From Roseovarius sp. ZX-A-9 (GTDB lineage Bacteria > Pseudomonadota > Alphaproteobacteria > Rhodobacterales > Rhodobacteraceae), in NCBI RefSeq assembly GCF_028369135.1, contig NZ_JAPWHW010000013.1:1-64000 (forward strand): a stretch of 64,000 nucleotides of DNA, given 5' to 3'. The notes under the pieces were generated by a model. That model ran no database searches and had not been told where the DNA came from. It was given only the letters and a program-made list of their open reading frames with translations. This document shows, piece after piece, positions 17,242 to 30,100 of this stretch. The position numbers were made by a program, and so were the translations under genes. Position 1 is the stretch's first letter. Each line of letters starts with the position of its first letter.

Positions 17242-19064
17242 GTCTGCGATACCTTTGAAAGCGTTTGTTGAATATCACGCACGTTGCTGACCATCGATTT
17301 CAACACCTCGTCGCGGGGGCCATCCGCCTTGATGCGCCCGCCTTCGATGACGATCAGACGGTCACATTCAGAGATCGCGGATGGGCGATGTGTCAGAATG
17401 ACAACGGATCGGTTGGTCGCCTTGAATTCCCGCACCGCGGCGTTCAGTGCCATAGACCCGTCATGATCCAGCGCAGAGTTCGGTTCATCCAGAACCAGCA
17501 GAACGGGGTCGCCGTAGAACGCCCGCGCCAGCGCAATGCGCTGTTTTTGCCCACCGGACAACTGGCTGTCTTCGCTCAGGATAACCGTTTTGTACCCATC
17601 CGGCAGAGACAGGATCATCTCGTGGGCATTGGCCCGTTTCGCGGCCTCGACGACTTTGGCGTCATCCGGCATCGTCGCCATACGCGCGATGTTTTCGGCA
17701 ATCGTGCCGTTAAACAACACGACGTTCTGTGGCAGATAACCAATATAAGCACCCAATGCGTCCGGCCCGTATTGGTCCAACGTGGCTCCGCCAAAGCGGA
17801 CCTCACCTGCCGCCACACGGGTCAGGCCCAGAATGGACTTTGCGAGCGTGGATTTGCCCGAACCGCTTTTGCCGATGACGCCCAAGGTCTCCCCTTCGGA
17901 GAGGTAGAAACTGACGCCTGACAAGGTCGGAGCCTTGGCACCTTGAGACATCACCGAAACGCTGCTGAACATCACGTTGGGGGCGGGTGTCGGTAGCGCA
18001 TGTGTTTCCACCTGAGGCGGTGTCGTTTGCAAAAGCTCCCCCAGTGCAGCCCATGCGGCACGGGCGCGCTGGACGGTCGCCCACTGGCCTATGGTTTGTT
18101 CGATAGGCGCCAGCGCGCGTCCCATCAGGATGGAGCCTGCAATCATCGCCCCCGCGGTCATTTCGCCTTGCAGCACCAGATAGGCGCCGACGCCCAGCAT
18201 GGCCGATTGCAGGAACAGCCGGAATGTCTTGGTCATCGCCGTAAACAGACCCGTCCAATCACTTGCTCTCATCGTGTCGCTAAGCGATTTGTCACGCATC
18301 ATATGCCAGCGGGCCGAAACAGCCGTCCCCATGCCCTGCGAGCGTACAACTTCGGCGGATCGGCGCACCTGTTCGGCAAAAGCATTGGCCTGCCCGGATG
18401 CCATCTGTGCCTCGAGTGTTTTGCCTCGTGTCAGCACGGCGTTCAGCAACGTGATAACGATCAGAAACGCCCCGCCAGCGACGGCCAGCCAGCCGAGGAT
18501 AGGATGAAAAATGAAAATCGCAGCAATAAAGAGCGGAGTCCACGGCACGTCGAACAGCGCCAGCATGACAGGTGACGTGAATATGCCCTGGACCATTTCA
18601 AGATCCCGCAAGCCGCTCGCCGGAGCGCCGCGCTCTTTGGGCAGGAGTGCACGTTGAAGCACGGCGTCGAACACCCTGTCATCCAGTCTGGATTGGAACC
18701 GCGCCCCGAAGCGCGCCAGAACCCGCCCGCGGGCATAGTCAAGACAGCCCATCAGCCCATAAAGTGCCGCCACGAGAATGGCCAATGCGACCAGCGTTTC
18801 TTCAGACCTTGATCCCAAGACCCGGTCATAGACCTGCAACATGAACAAGGGCCCGGTCAGCATCAAAACGTTCACGAAAATGCTGAACAGGAACACGGAC
18901 CACAAGAGCCGAGTGCCTTCGGCACGCGCAGCCCTTAATTCCGGCAAACCGATTGGGGGGGCAATAGCGATTTTAAAAACTACCTTGTAATATTTCCGGA
19001 AGACTCCAAGCCGATGAGGCCAGAGAACAGCTCTGTAACCGACATTCCCCAAGTGGCCTGCCAT
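17238..19064 (-). CDS. Type I secretion ABC exporter (PrtD/HlyB-like permease-ATPase)
   Basis: This is a fused exporter half-transporter. Membrane helices begin at about residue 54 (LLWSVFLFSIFVNVLMLTG). The C-terminal nucleotide-binding domain has Walker A GKSGSGKS (398-405), signature LSGGQKQR (502-509), Walker B VLLVLDE (521-527) and H-loop His559. There is no C39 peptidase-like domain, so it is PrtD-like. The frame is 608 aa, but its first eight codons (MAGHLGNV) lie inside the left end of the IS1380 at 19043-20705. No ATG, GTG or TTG in frame lies between the IS junction and a weak TTG at residue 40. The native start appears cut off, and expression may depend on the IS sequence. Homologues begin near ELRAARAEG, so the protein core is complete. 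Confidence 0.88.
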   Translation of the reverse strand: MAGHLGNVGYRAVLWPHRLGVFRKYYKVVFKIAIAPPIGLPELRAARAEGTRLLWSVFLFSIFVNVLMLTGPLFMLQVYDRVLGSRSEETLVALAILVAALYGLMGCLDYARGRVLARFGARFQSRLDDRVFDAVLQRALLPKERGAPASGLRDLEMVQGIFTSPVMLALFDVPWTPLFIAAIFIFHPILGWLAVAGGAFLIVITLLNAVLTRGKTLEAQMASGQANAFAEQVRRSAEVVRSQGMGTAVSARWHMMRDKSLSDTMRASDWTGLFTAMTKTFRLFLQSAMLGVGAYLVLQGEMTAGAMIAGSILMGRALAPIEQTIGQWATVQRARAAWAALGELLQTTPPQVETHALPTPAPNVMFSSVSVMSQGAKAPTLSGVSFYLSEGETLGVIGKSGSGKSTLAKSILGLTRVAAGEVRFGGATLDQYGPDALGAYIGYLPQNVVLFNGTIAENIARMATMPDDAKVVEAAKRANAHEMILSLPDGYKTVILSEDSQLSGGQKQRIALARAFYGDPVLLVLDEPNSALDHDGSMALNAAVREFKATNRSVVILTHRPSAISECDRLIVIEGGRIKADGPRDEVLKSMVSNVRDIQQTLSKVSQT

Positions 19065-20705
19065 CTGACACGAAGATCGCCTGATCAGGCCTGTGGATCA
19101 AGTATCTTCTTCCTTTGAAGGTCTCCGGAGTTGCGGAAACGCCTGAAAGCGGGTGCCTTATGCTTCGAAGCGATGCTGTGATGGCCCGGAGGCGAGGATT
19201 TTCAGCGCGTTGGACAGAGATGTTCTGCCGCGTTCGTTGAGTTTGAGTTGGGAACGCTGTCACGCGCATCGTGGTGGCGCTCGCAGTCGGTGGATGGTGG
19301 CAAGGATGGCGCGCACCATTGGGCCTGTGACGGCTACCTCAGCCAGATGGAAGGTGATGGCGCGGGCGTGGCGCACCATGCGTGCCCCGATTTTGATCAG
19401 CTTGAGTTGCAGGCTGGTCAGCGACCAGTCGGCCATTTCCTCGGGTAGCTCGATGCAGCGCAGGAAGGTGGCTAGGTTGCAGGCCAGCGCGTGCAGTTGC
19501 AACCGCACCTCATTGTCGCGGAACCGCCTGCATGACAGGCGCGTCCAATGGAAGGCGTATTTTCCCTCCTTGATGTGCTGTTTGGCGGTGCCGCGTCGAT
19601 TGTAGAAGCGGGTGACCTCATCCGGCTCCATGGGCAGGTTGGTGACGATGAAACCCATGCGGGGGAACAGCTCGCCCGGATGCCATTCGATCTTGGCGAT
19701 CACACGGCGTTCCTTGTCCCATGATGCGGCCTGATACTGGAACTCCTCGTAGAACCGCTTCACCTTGGTTTTCGAGGGACGCCCCACAGGCCGTGTCAAC
19801 CGGTGGGCGATGCAACCTTCCAGAACTGCGTTCTTCTTCATCCGGATGGCGTAGAAATAGCCCGCCTCTTCCAGGCGCTCATAGAGTGCCGGGATCGCGT
19901 AGGCGGCATCGGCGCGGAAGAAGCGGCCACCAACCTTGCGGTCAGCATAGCGTGCAATCACTGGGTCGAGGACGTCCCGCCAGCCGTCGGCGCTGTGGAC
20001 GTTGCCGTCGCGCAGGGCGCAGCGTTCCAGCATGCCGAACTGGTTGAACAGGAAGTTCGGGTGATAGCAGGTGCAGTCGAAATGCCCGCTCCAGACTGCG
20101 CCTTCTTGGTCCCCATGTGTTGGGCTGACCGAGCTGTCCATGTCCAGCACGATGTATTTGAGCCCGTTGCGATCATGAAACTGGTCGATCCAATGGCCAT
20201 TCAGATCGGCCAGCGCTTCCCGGTTCTCCGGCAAGGCCAGCGTCTCGGTCTCGAATCGCCCCATCTGCGAAGTCGAAGCCGCCTGCGCATCGACGGCACG
20301 GCCACCGACAACCTGGCCCATCACGGGATCGAGCGCGAGACGGTCAGCGTCATTGACGTCCTCGTATCCTGCCAACCGGCCGTAGACCGATTGCCGAAAC
20401 AGTCCGTAGAGCCGGTGCATCGTGTTCTTGCCACGGCGATTGTCGCACAGGGCAGCAGACGCCAAATCGGACAGCCCGAGCGCGTCGTCAAGCTCGCGCA
20501 TCACCAGAAGGCCGCCATCCGAACTGAGCTGAGCGCCCCGGAATTCCAGCCGCACCCGGCGGTCAAAATCCACACGATCTGCCCGCTGCAAGCCCGAACC
20601 CTCTGGGTGATCCATGAAACACATCCTCCGCAGCAACCAACGCCATAATATACATAGAAAATAGCTCGGTCAGGACAGCGAAATCAGAGATCTACTTGGG
20701 GAATG
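19043..20705 (-). mobile_element. Complete IS1380-family insertion sequence
   Basis: This 1.66-kb element carries one transposase gene. Its ends are CATTCCCCAAGT at 19043-19054 and the exact inverted copy ACTTGGGGAATG at 20694-20705. The size fits IS1380 elements. No clear 4-5-bp target duplication is seen. It separates the type I exporter gene from its upstream region and lies between the exporter and the divergent giant gene, so it has displaced or replaced the exporter promoter. Confidence 0.8.
19260..20615 (-). CDS. IS1380-family transposase
   Basis: This ~451-aa DDE transposase is of the IS1380 family. The N-terminus has the family's FRGAQLSSDGGLLVMRELD segment, followed by DNRRGKNTMHRLYGLFRQ. 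Catalytic acidic residues are seen in IVLDMDSS and FRADAAYAIP, and the YNRRGTAKQHIKEGK region carries the final Glu. The start is taken at MDHPEGSG (20615), preceded by GGAGG; a longer frame from 20636 is possible. It appears intact. Confidence 0.9.
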   Translation of the reverse strand: MDHPEGSGLQRADRVDFDRRVRLEFRGAQLSSDGGLLVMRELDDALGLSDLASAALCDNRRGKNTMHRLYGLFRQSVYGRLAGYEDVNDADRLALDPVMGQVVGGRAVDAQAASTSQMGRFETETLALPENREALADLNGHWIDQFHDRNGLKYIVLDMDSSVSPTHGDQEGAVWSGHFDCTCYHPNFLFNQFGMLERCALRDGNVHSADGWRDVLDPVIARYADRKVGGRFFRADAAYAIPALYERLEEAGYFYAIRMKKNAVLEGCIAHRLTRPVGRPSKTKVKRFYEEFQYQAASWDKERRVIAKIEWHPGELFPRMGFIVTNLPMEPDEVTRFYNRRGTAKQHIKEGKYAFHWTRLSCRRFRDNEVRLQLHALACNLATFLRCIELPEEMADWSLTSLQLKLIKIGARMVRHARAITFHLAEVAVTGPMVRAILATIHRLRAPPRCA

Positions 20706-21198
20706 CGGGCTTCAGCAGGCTATTCACATCCATAGCTGACCTTCGTGCGTAATGCGGCGAAGGTCTCAAAAGAGCCCCAGAGTGACAGATGCTGCGTAGC
20801 CTACGAATGAACAGTCCAGCGCAAAATCGCTATTTATTTGGTTCCTCAATCTAATCGCATTCCACCTAGAGCGCATAAGAGAATTGCGCAGCGCTTCTGT
20901 TGCTTGAACTCAAAGACTGGCTTACCCAGAGATCTACAATTCTGACAAGATCCCATGCCAACACCCTGCCCCGCTCGAGCCGGTCTCCTATGAAAGGTGG
21001 CGCGCAGATCTGGCAGAAATGTAGTGAAAATGTTTAAAAATGATGATAGACGGGTAAAACTGGGGTGACGATTTGCTGGATTTCTAAGAGTATAGTTTAT
21101 TTCTAGAACGAATTTCCGCGCATTCTGCGCTTTGAACTAAACGCTTAAAAATCAATGTAGAACGCCTTCGCCCGGGGGAAACCTAAGGCGGAGTTACG
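20706..21198. promoter_or_regulatory. Upstream region of the giant RTX gene
   Basis: These 493 bp contain no convincing gene. Just before the giant gene's ATG is GGCGGAGTTACG, a good Shine-Dalgarno. AT-rich stretches at about 21020-21110 (for example AAGAGTATAGTTTATTTC) could hold a promoter, but no clear -35/-10 pair can be defended by eye. Next to the IS1380 right end, the reverse strand carries a possible short start (ATGGATGTGAATAGC) that may be the detached leader of the exporter gene; this is speculative. Confidence 0.45.
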
Positions 21199-24100
21199 AT
21201 GCCTGAAAGCAGTGACCTGTACCTCGCAATTTTGGCGATGGATGTATACAACCGCGAATACGAAAATTCGCTTGCGCTGACCGGGAACCAGATTGGGGAT
21301 GCGACGATTCTCAGTCGCGATGCGATTGATCCCACAGGCGCCATCTATGACAGTTGGCAGGACGTCGGCTTTTTCGCGCTGGCCTATGACACGTCTGGTG
21401 TTGCGGCCATCGATGACACTGTCACGCTGTCGTTCCGCGGAACCAACGCCGGTGCATTCGACGCCCTGCTGACGGATGCGGTGAATGGTTGGACGGCGGC
21501 ACTTGGCGAGATCGACGGGCTGTTTGAGAGTGGGGGTCAGGTCCCTCTCGCCCTCGATTTCTATCAGGACATCACCGAAGTTTACGAAATCGAGTACGAG
21601 GAGCCTGAGGACCCGGATGATCCAGACAGCCCGCTTGTCACCAAGGTGCGCAACCTGAAGCCAAGCGATCTGACCATGACCGGGCATTCGCTCGGCGGTG
21701 GTTTGGCGGGGGTTGTGGCCGCCCTTTATGGCACCGAGGCCACTCTTTATGATCACATGCCCTTTGAGCGTGTCTCGAACGGGCTCATCGACCTGGCGCA
21801 GAGTGACCCGGTTGCCGCGGCGCGCTACTTTGACGGCAATGTTCCGTCGACCCTTCAAACCGGCGAAATCGACGCCTATTCGACCGAGTATGAATTCCTG
21901 TCGGCCGCGCGCACCCTGCTGGGCAGCCCATATGAGGCCCTTCCAAGCTTTGGCGGCGAGCGCTGGCCCATCGCGCTGCATTCCCAAGCGATGCTCGTGC
22001 ACCTGATCTGGGCCCGCGACAACGGCAAAACCGAGTGGCAGGAAGTCGGCCAGCAGATGTGGGACGCATGGTTCAACGGCGACATTGCCGAAACCATCCC
22101 CGGTATCGATGAGTTCATTGGCGATCAGGGCGATCCGCTGTCCACGATGGAGTCGGCCATCGCCTATTCCGCGCTGGAATCCGGCGAGCGCCCGTTCGGG
22201 GATACCGCGATCTGGTCACTTTTCAATGACATGGACGAGCTTGGCGAGGTCATGAAGGACGAGCCGGGCAAGGTTTTTGAGGACTATGTCTCTTTTGAAC
22301 CTACGGTCACGATCTTCCTGAGCGTCACGTTCTTCAAAGATGTCACGCAGCAGTTGGCTGACTTTGCGGTACAATATGCTGGCGCTCTTGCCATTCAGGA
22401 CATCGAAGACAACACGGATGCCCGCGAAGGCGTGCTGACCCTTGCCGACGACAAGAATACTCTGGCCTTTGATGCCTCTGAAGATCTGTGGAAGGATCAG
22501 TTGGGTCTTGATGCCAAGCTGGAACCGCTCGGCCTTGAGGCTTTCCGCGATACCTTCTTTGCCCAGACGGACGAAGGCTGGGTCGATACGCTGCTGCGGT
22601 GGTCAGGACTATCATCGCAAGAGGACCTCGCCCTAGTCGGTTGGGAAGCGGACTCCGCCGAGATTTTCGACCGGTTCCACCTGCGCGCTCGGGAAAGTGC
22701 CACAACCTTCGTCCTGCCGGAACGCGTCTTGGGGCCAGCATCGGGGCGCGGAGACGACGCCTCGGTCGACGTCTTCATCGGGAACGGCCAGGACGAAGAT
22801 ATCACTGGGACGCTGGGCAATGACCTGCTGTTCGGGCATGGCGGTGCCGACACGATTGACGGAAACGACGGTGATGACTTCATCAAGGCGGGTTCCGGCG
22901 ACGACACCCTAATCTCCAACGCGGGGATCAACGTCTTTCTGGGCGGGGACGGGGATGACCTGCTCGACTACGGTACGGGCCCTGACGAAAATGTTCTTCG
23001 TATTACTTTGTCCCCCGACGTCGCCGATCGCGGCTTTGGCCTGATCGACGAATTCACTGTCCAGGCTCAGATCGAAGGCGTCGACTCGAACGGGAATTCC
23101 GTCGATGACCTGATTTTCAACGTCGAAACGATCTTCCTCAGCGACCAGAAAGACGACGTTGAAATCGATAAGGATCAGTGGATCGACATCTTCCGCGACG
23201 AAATCGTGATCGACTTTGGGAATCATGATGACTCTGGTTCCGAAGGCGACGTGTTGCGTTTCAATACGCGTGACGGGTTCTTTGGGGATCGCGGTGTCTA
23301 CTACCGCGACGGTCACCTTCAGGCCACGGCAATCGGTGCAGAGGCTGCCTACAACGCCCTGTACCTGACGTCTGCGGTTGTCGGCAACGCGTTGCCATCG
23401 CTGGTCTATGGCGCAGTCATCGTAGAAGACTACGTTATTCCCGACGACAAGGTGAGCTTCAAGAACGTCGACAGCATCATCTTCACCGAGGAATCCGACC
23501 GGTTCGTGATGACCTCCGAAGATGACGGCACACATTCGGGGACAGGCAACATCCGCCTGGAAGGCGGGCGCGACGTTGCCTATGTTTCGACCACACCTGC
23601 CGATGGGCAACTGGTGATCGATGGCGGAGACGGTGACGACCTTATCGTCGTCGTCGGTGGCGAGAACGTGATTACTGCCGGTGGTCTGGGTCGTGACCTG
23701 ATCATCAACGCCTCGGCAGGTGGCGAGCTTTACGGCGACACCTATGACGGCCTTGATGGCACGACGGCCGTGAGTGAGGGCAGCGAGAACGCAGACCACT
23801 TCTGGTTCGCCCCAGACACCACTATCTTCGACCCGCAAAAGGACGATGTTCTGTCCTTTTACGGGGTGCCTCTGACCGGGGGCGATGCGGCCAACACCTC
23901 CACGTCGTTTGCCTTGGGCGCTGCCACGGGCAGCTTCGATGTCCTGGGCCTTGTCGCTGACGCTTTTGCATTTGTTGGGTTAATAAGTGGGTTGGCTACA
24001 GGGGTTGTTCCCCTGTACGACACCTGGCTGCCAAATATTATCTATTTCACCCAGAAAGGCGCCAAGGGCGAATCCGACCTCTATCTTGCCAACATGACGG

Positions 24101-27100
24101 ACATCTTGTTCCGTGTCTCAACTGGGTCCTCGGTCCCCGAAGAGTACGAATTTGGCGACGATACGCAGGTCAGCCCGCGCGGATTTCAGCGTGTCGCCGG
24201 TTACGACTTTGACAAGTCGCTTGACTACTACAAAGAAGCCAAGGGAGACAGTAACTTTGTCTCGACGCTTGTCGATATTTCGACGGGCGGCTTCCAGAGC
24301 TTTACGGACAGCGCCCTCAACAACACCGCAGATTTGGGCATGCTGTGGAATCTTCCGAGCGGCATTTCCCTCATCTTGGGAGGCTTGGGCGCGGCGTCCA
24401 ACTTCATAAAGGCAACGCCAATGATTGGCGGTTTGTTTGCCGCTCTCTCGGCTCTGTCAGCGGCAAACGGCGCCTATTGGCTGGCTGGCGCAGCGGTGCG
24501 CACTGCCAAGAATACTGCCTGGGTGACCGGTGCTGACCCGCTGATCATCGATCTTGATGGCGACGGTATCGAAACTCTCGATATCAGCGACAACAGGATC
24601 TTCTTCGATCTTGATCAGGACCTTTTTGCAGAAGTCACCGGCTGGGTGAAGGGCGATGACGGATTTCTTGTTGTTGACGAGAACGACAACGGCCGTATCG
24701 ACGATATTGGCGAAATGTTCGGCAACCAGTTCGAAGGCGGCTATGCCGAGCTCTCTCACCACGACCTGATCGAAAATGGCGGCAATGCCGATGGCAAGAT
24801 CACGGCCGCCGACATCATCTGGCAGGAATTGCAGATATGGCAGGACTTCAACTCGAATGGGGAAACCGATGCCGGTGAGCTGAGATCACTTGACGACTTG
24901 GGCATTGTCTCCATCGATCTGAACAATACCGAACTGGGTGTTACAACTCCTCAGGGGACCGAACTTTTGTCCGCGGGCGAGATCATGCGGGCCGACGGCA
25001 CCGTGCTTAATATGTTCGAGGCGATCTTTGAAAGCATCGATACGTTTACGCGCTATGCCGGTGAGTCAGGGCTGGCCGCTTGGCAGCAGGACTTCAATGT
25101 CGACAGCGCGGGCTACGGTTCGATGACGGACCTCAGCATCGCGGTAGCCAACGACATTGCCTTTGGCAAGGTCGTCGCCGATGCCGCCGCGTCGATGACC
25201 CTGCCAGACTACTTCTTGCTGAGAGAGCAAGTCGGACCGGTCCTGAGCTATTGGGGACAAACCCTCGAAACCAGCCGGGAATTGACGCCTGTACTGCTTG
25301 AGACGGCCGCCGATGGCACCGTTTCGCTGGCCGATTACGGCATCTACCTCGAAGACGACACGGGCGGCTATTGGACGCTGAACAGCGGCGCGCCGATCAC
25401 CGATGTGAATGGGGATCCAATTGCCCGCGCCACCATGGAAGACCTGCTTGCCATGTCCGCCGACGCGGATCAGACGTGGCAGCTGGAACAGACGTGGTCC
25501 CGGACTACGCGCGGTTCCGAAGTCGAATCCCGCGAAAACGCTCCTTACCTGATGCGGATCGTCGATGATCGGGCGGTCATCGACGACTACGGAATCCAGA
25601 ACCCGGACGGATCCTGGCGCCTGGCCAGCGGGCGCGAGATCGTCGATGACACCGGTGCAGTCATTGCTGAGCCTACGATAGACGACATCATCGCCCTGCC
25701 CCGCGACTCAGGCCAAGAATGGCGCACGGAAGACCTTCAGTTCAATCCGTTTGCCAATATCGAAGTCGAAACCATCGGCATTCGGGTCAATGACGGGATT
25801 GTCGTCGACTACACCGTCGAAGTTACTGATCAGGATGGGAAATTCTTTGTCTGGGCCCGCAATCTGGACCGGGCACTGGAGTTGCAGTTCAAAGTCGGCG
25901 ATAGCCGAGAGTTTAATCTGCGCAACTTTGAGGTCGATTTTGAGACGTTGGACGAGGTTGGTACGACCGAGGACAGCACTTACCGCGTCGAACTCCTGTC
26001 ACCCGGGCAATTCCAGTTCTCCGTTTCACTTGCAGGGTTTGAATTTCAGGAAGAGATGCTGTCCGCGACGCTGGACAATAACACCGGCCTGATCGACTAC
26101 CGCATTGTCGAAGGCGGAAACTACACCTCCTCAACCGAAGAGTTCGTGTCCGTCATCGACCCAATGATCGAATTGGTGGAGATTTCCTTCCAGCAATACT
26201 ACTTGACCAGTGGTCGATTGGCTGTTCGCCTTGCTCTGCAGGGCGGACTCAAGGACTTTGCCCGCGACATCGAATACGACATCGAGGATGATGTGTACCG
26301 ACCGACGTCGGACCGCGAACTAGTGCCGATGTTCGAGGCGATTTTCGAAGGCGCGCCGGATAGCAACGACGACGATGCTATCTACGACTATTTCGTCGAC
26401 TGGAACGTGCTGCTGACCCAAGTCTATCCGGATTACGAACCGGCTGATCCAACCTTCTTCTTTGACAACAAGGCGAGTGTTGACCAAGCCTCGATCTTCC
26501 AGACGATTGTGGCAGCCTTCGAAAACGTTCCCGTAGATCTCGACCTTATCGCCATTGCCAACGCGTTCTCTATCGATGAACGCCGGATCGTGACGCATGA
26601 GTCGACCGACACCGAAGTCCTTGGTCAGGAAGGCGTCAACTTCTTCTATATCAGCGAAGGCGATCAGGAAGTCATTGGCAGCTTTGATAAAAATCAACAG
26701 GCCTTCGATCCGAACGCAATTGAAACCGACATCTACGTCATCGGGCGGAATTCCGGGGACGACATCATATACGACCGCGATCTCGGTGATGCAGATCAGC
26801 TTCGCTTTGCGCATTTGCGCTCCGACGACGTCAATGCCGTGCGCGACGGCGAAGATCTGATCCTGTTCTACAATGATGGTGCGAATTTCGTACGCCTGAC
26901 CGATCAGTTCCTTGGCGAGCGGAACACATATCTCGCCAATGGAACCCAATTGCAGACCGGCGTGGACGAAATCGTCTTTGCCGATGGGCAGGTTTGGGAC
27001 CGCTACAGAATTTCTTTTGCCGTCGTCGATTTTGATCGCGCGGCGTTGAATGAAGCGGATGCCTATTACGGATCGGGATCCGGGGATATCCTGTTTGGTG

Positions 27101-30100
27101 GACTCGGCAACGACTTCCTGAGCGGCGGCGCAGGTGGAGATACCTATATCTACGAACGCGGTCACGGTAAGGACGTGATCGATGACCTCGGCAATTTCTC
27201 GTTCGGACCGGTTCAGGCGGGCATGGATTTTCTCATGTTCCAAGGCGACATCACGCCAGACGATCTGTACTTGACCCGCGACGGTCGCAGCGAAGACTTG
27301 TTGATCACCTTGATGGATGCTGATGGCAATCTGACGGATGACTCCATTGAATTGGTTGGACAATTTGGTGGGTTGCGCCTGAACCTTGGTGCATTCAGCG
27401 AAGCGATCGGCGCCGATGACGGGTTGAACTTCGTCGCTCCGAACCTGATCGAAAAGATCATCTTCGATCAAGCCGGGGTCTTGGAATACACCGATATCGT
27501 CAACAGGGTCATCGCGAATGCCAAAACCGATGGCGATGACGCGATCTATGGCATGCTGAATGCCAATACCCTTGACGGTGGTGCGGGGGACGACTTCCTC
27601 AGCGGTGAAGAGGGTTTTGACACCTACCTCTTTGGACGGGATTACGGCCGGGATGTGGTGCTGGACGCCGACTTTGCCTCCTCTCTGTTCGGCCCCAAGG
27701 ATGATAAACTGCAATTCCTTGGTGATCTACGCTGGACCGATTTCGACTTCCTGCGGGATGGCAGTGGCGACACGCTGACGCTCCGAATTACCGGCACCGA
27801 GGATGAGGTCATTCTGACCGATTACCTAGACTATATCCTTCTCGTCGGGTTCACGAACCTCATTGAAGACATCCAGTTTGGTGATGGCACAGAATGGGGC
27901 TATCTGAAGCTGCTCCAGCACTATGTTGATATCGCCAAGACTGACGGCGATGACACGATCTATGGTTTTGAACGCATCTCCGACCGGATAGATGGCGGGC
28001 TCGGAAATGACCGGCTCGAGGGTCAGAGCGGCAGCGACACCTATGTCTTCTCTCCGGGCTATGGCGTTGATACCATTCTGGATTCTGGCGGTTCTGAGAA
28101 GATCGAATTCCAGATGCTCGATTCTGGCGATATCGAGTTCTCGCGCACCGCGCTTGATCTGGTTATGACAATCCGGGGTACCGGCGATCAGGTCATTCTG
28201 GAAAACCAATATGTGCGCGCAGGTCAACAACAGTTCGCTGTCGAATACTTCCAATTCGACGACCGCACCCTGGAATTCACCGATTTCAATCCTGAAGACA
28301 TCGATCTGGTCGGCACCAACAACGGCGAGGTCATCACAGGTTCGAACTTTGCCGAATTGCTGGACGGTCGCGGCGGCGATGACACTCTGATTGGCGGCGA
28401 CGGCGGTGACATTTACCTGTTTGATGTCGGTTACGGCGAGGACATTATTGTCGACACCCGTGTGCGGGCGTCGTGGGCCGATCGTAAAGGGATCATTGTC
28501 CCGGTCGATGACATCGTCAAATTTGGCGATGACATCACCCAGGACAACGTCATTTTCACCAAGGATGGCAATGATCTGGTGATCTCGGTGAGCGAACGCA
28601 CAGATACGCTCCGTATCCGTAACCAGTTTCTCGATCTCGACAACGGTGTGGAACGCTTCGAGTTCAGCGATGGCGGTTTCCTCGACATCGCCGATGTCGA
28701 AGAGTTGCTGGCGATCGAGGGCGGCAATCGGGGTGACAACCTGATCGAAGGCAACCCAACGGCGCCGAACGTTCTGGATGGACGCCAGGGCGACGACACT
28801 CTGGCGGGCGGATCGGCAGCGGATGTCTATGCGTTCGGCGCTGATTACGATTTTGACCAGATCATCGAGCGGCCAGACGCGGTTGGCGTCATCGATGAGG
28901 TTCAATTTGGCACGTCAGTCACACGCGATGCTCTGATCGTATCCCGTGATGGCGCCGATCTGGTGATTGATCTGGGCAACGGGTCGGATGTTCTGACAAT
29001 TGTGGGCGGTCTGGAGGGGAGCACAGTCGAACTCTTCCGCTTTGCTGATGGCAGCTTCCTGACGCTGGAAGAAGTCCTCGACCGGATGCTGACCGGAGGC
29101 GACGGCGACGAAGAGCTGATCGGTCTGAACACGCGCAACGACACAATCGATGGCGGTGGTGGCGATGACGCGATGGAAGGCGGTGGTGGCGATGACACCT
29201 ATCGCTTCGGCTACGGTTCTGGAAGCGAAAGCATTCTGGACACCGCCGGTATAGACCGGTTGGTCTTTGGCACCACGATCACCGAAGAAAACATTGCGTT
29301 TCAAGAGGTTGATGGCGACCTCGTCATTCGACTGGCGGCCACGGACGACCGGATCGCCGTTCTGGGCGGTTATCGCGACACGCCGGTGGAGTTTTTCGAG
29401 TTCGAGAACGGCACCATTCTGACCATTCAGGACGTTCGGACGCAGATCCTGGAGAATACATCCAGCGGCGGCCAAAACATCCTCGATACCAGCCTGTTCG
29501 AGATCGGTGTGCCGCTGAACCCCGGCTCGGGCCACGACCTCATTCTGATGGCCGACGGCGCAGTTGTTGCACTGGGTGCCGGTGGTCAGCTGGATCGGGT
29601 CGAGATGCTGCCGGGGGCCACTGAGGCCACCCTGCTCTTGCCGAATTTCATACCTTTGGAGGTAAGCGTCCGGCGCGCCGATGCGGATACTGAGGATCTG
29701 ATCCTTCAAATCGCAAACACCGGTGATCAGATCGAAATCGCCGGAGCTTTGGGCAACAACGCAATTCCGACCATTCAATTCTCTGACGGAACCATTTGGA
29801 CGGCCACTGAACTGGTTCGGGAAATGATCGATGGCCAGCAGACCGCTGGCGACGACATCATTGTCGGCAGCGACCGTGCCGATACAGTCGAGGGCGGCAC
29901 TGGCGATGACCTGACCAATGCCGGTCGGGGCGATGATACCTACCTGTTCACCATCGGCGACGGACAGGATGTTATTGAGGACGAGCAAGGCTTTGACACG
30001 TTGCAGCTTGCTGGATTCCGCCCGCAGGACGTGCGAGTCGAGCGTATGGCCGCTGACCGGGATGATCTGATCCTGACATTTGTCGACAGCGACGACGCGA

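Noticed and set aside
19803..20648. 281-aa plus-strand frame
   Set aside because: It is antisense to the IS1380 transposase.
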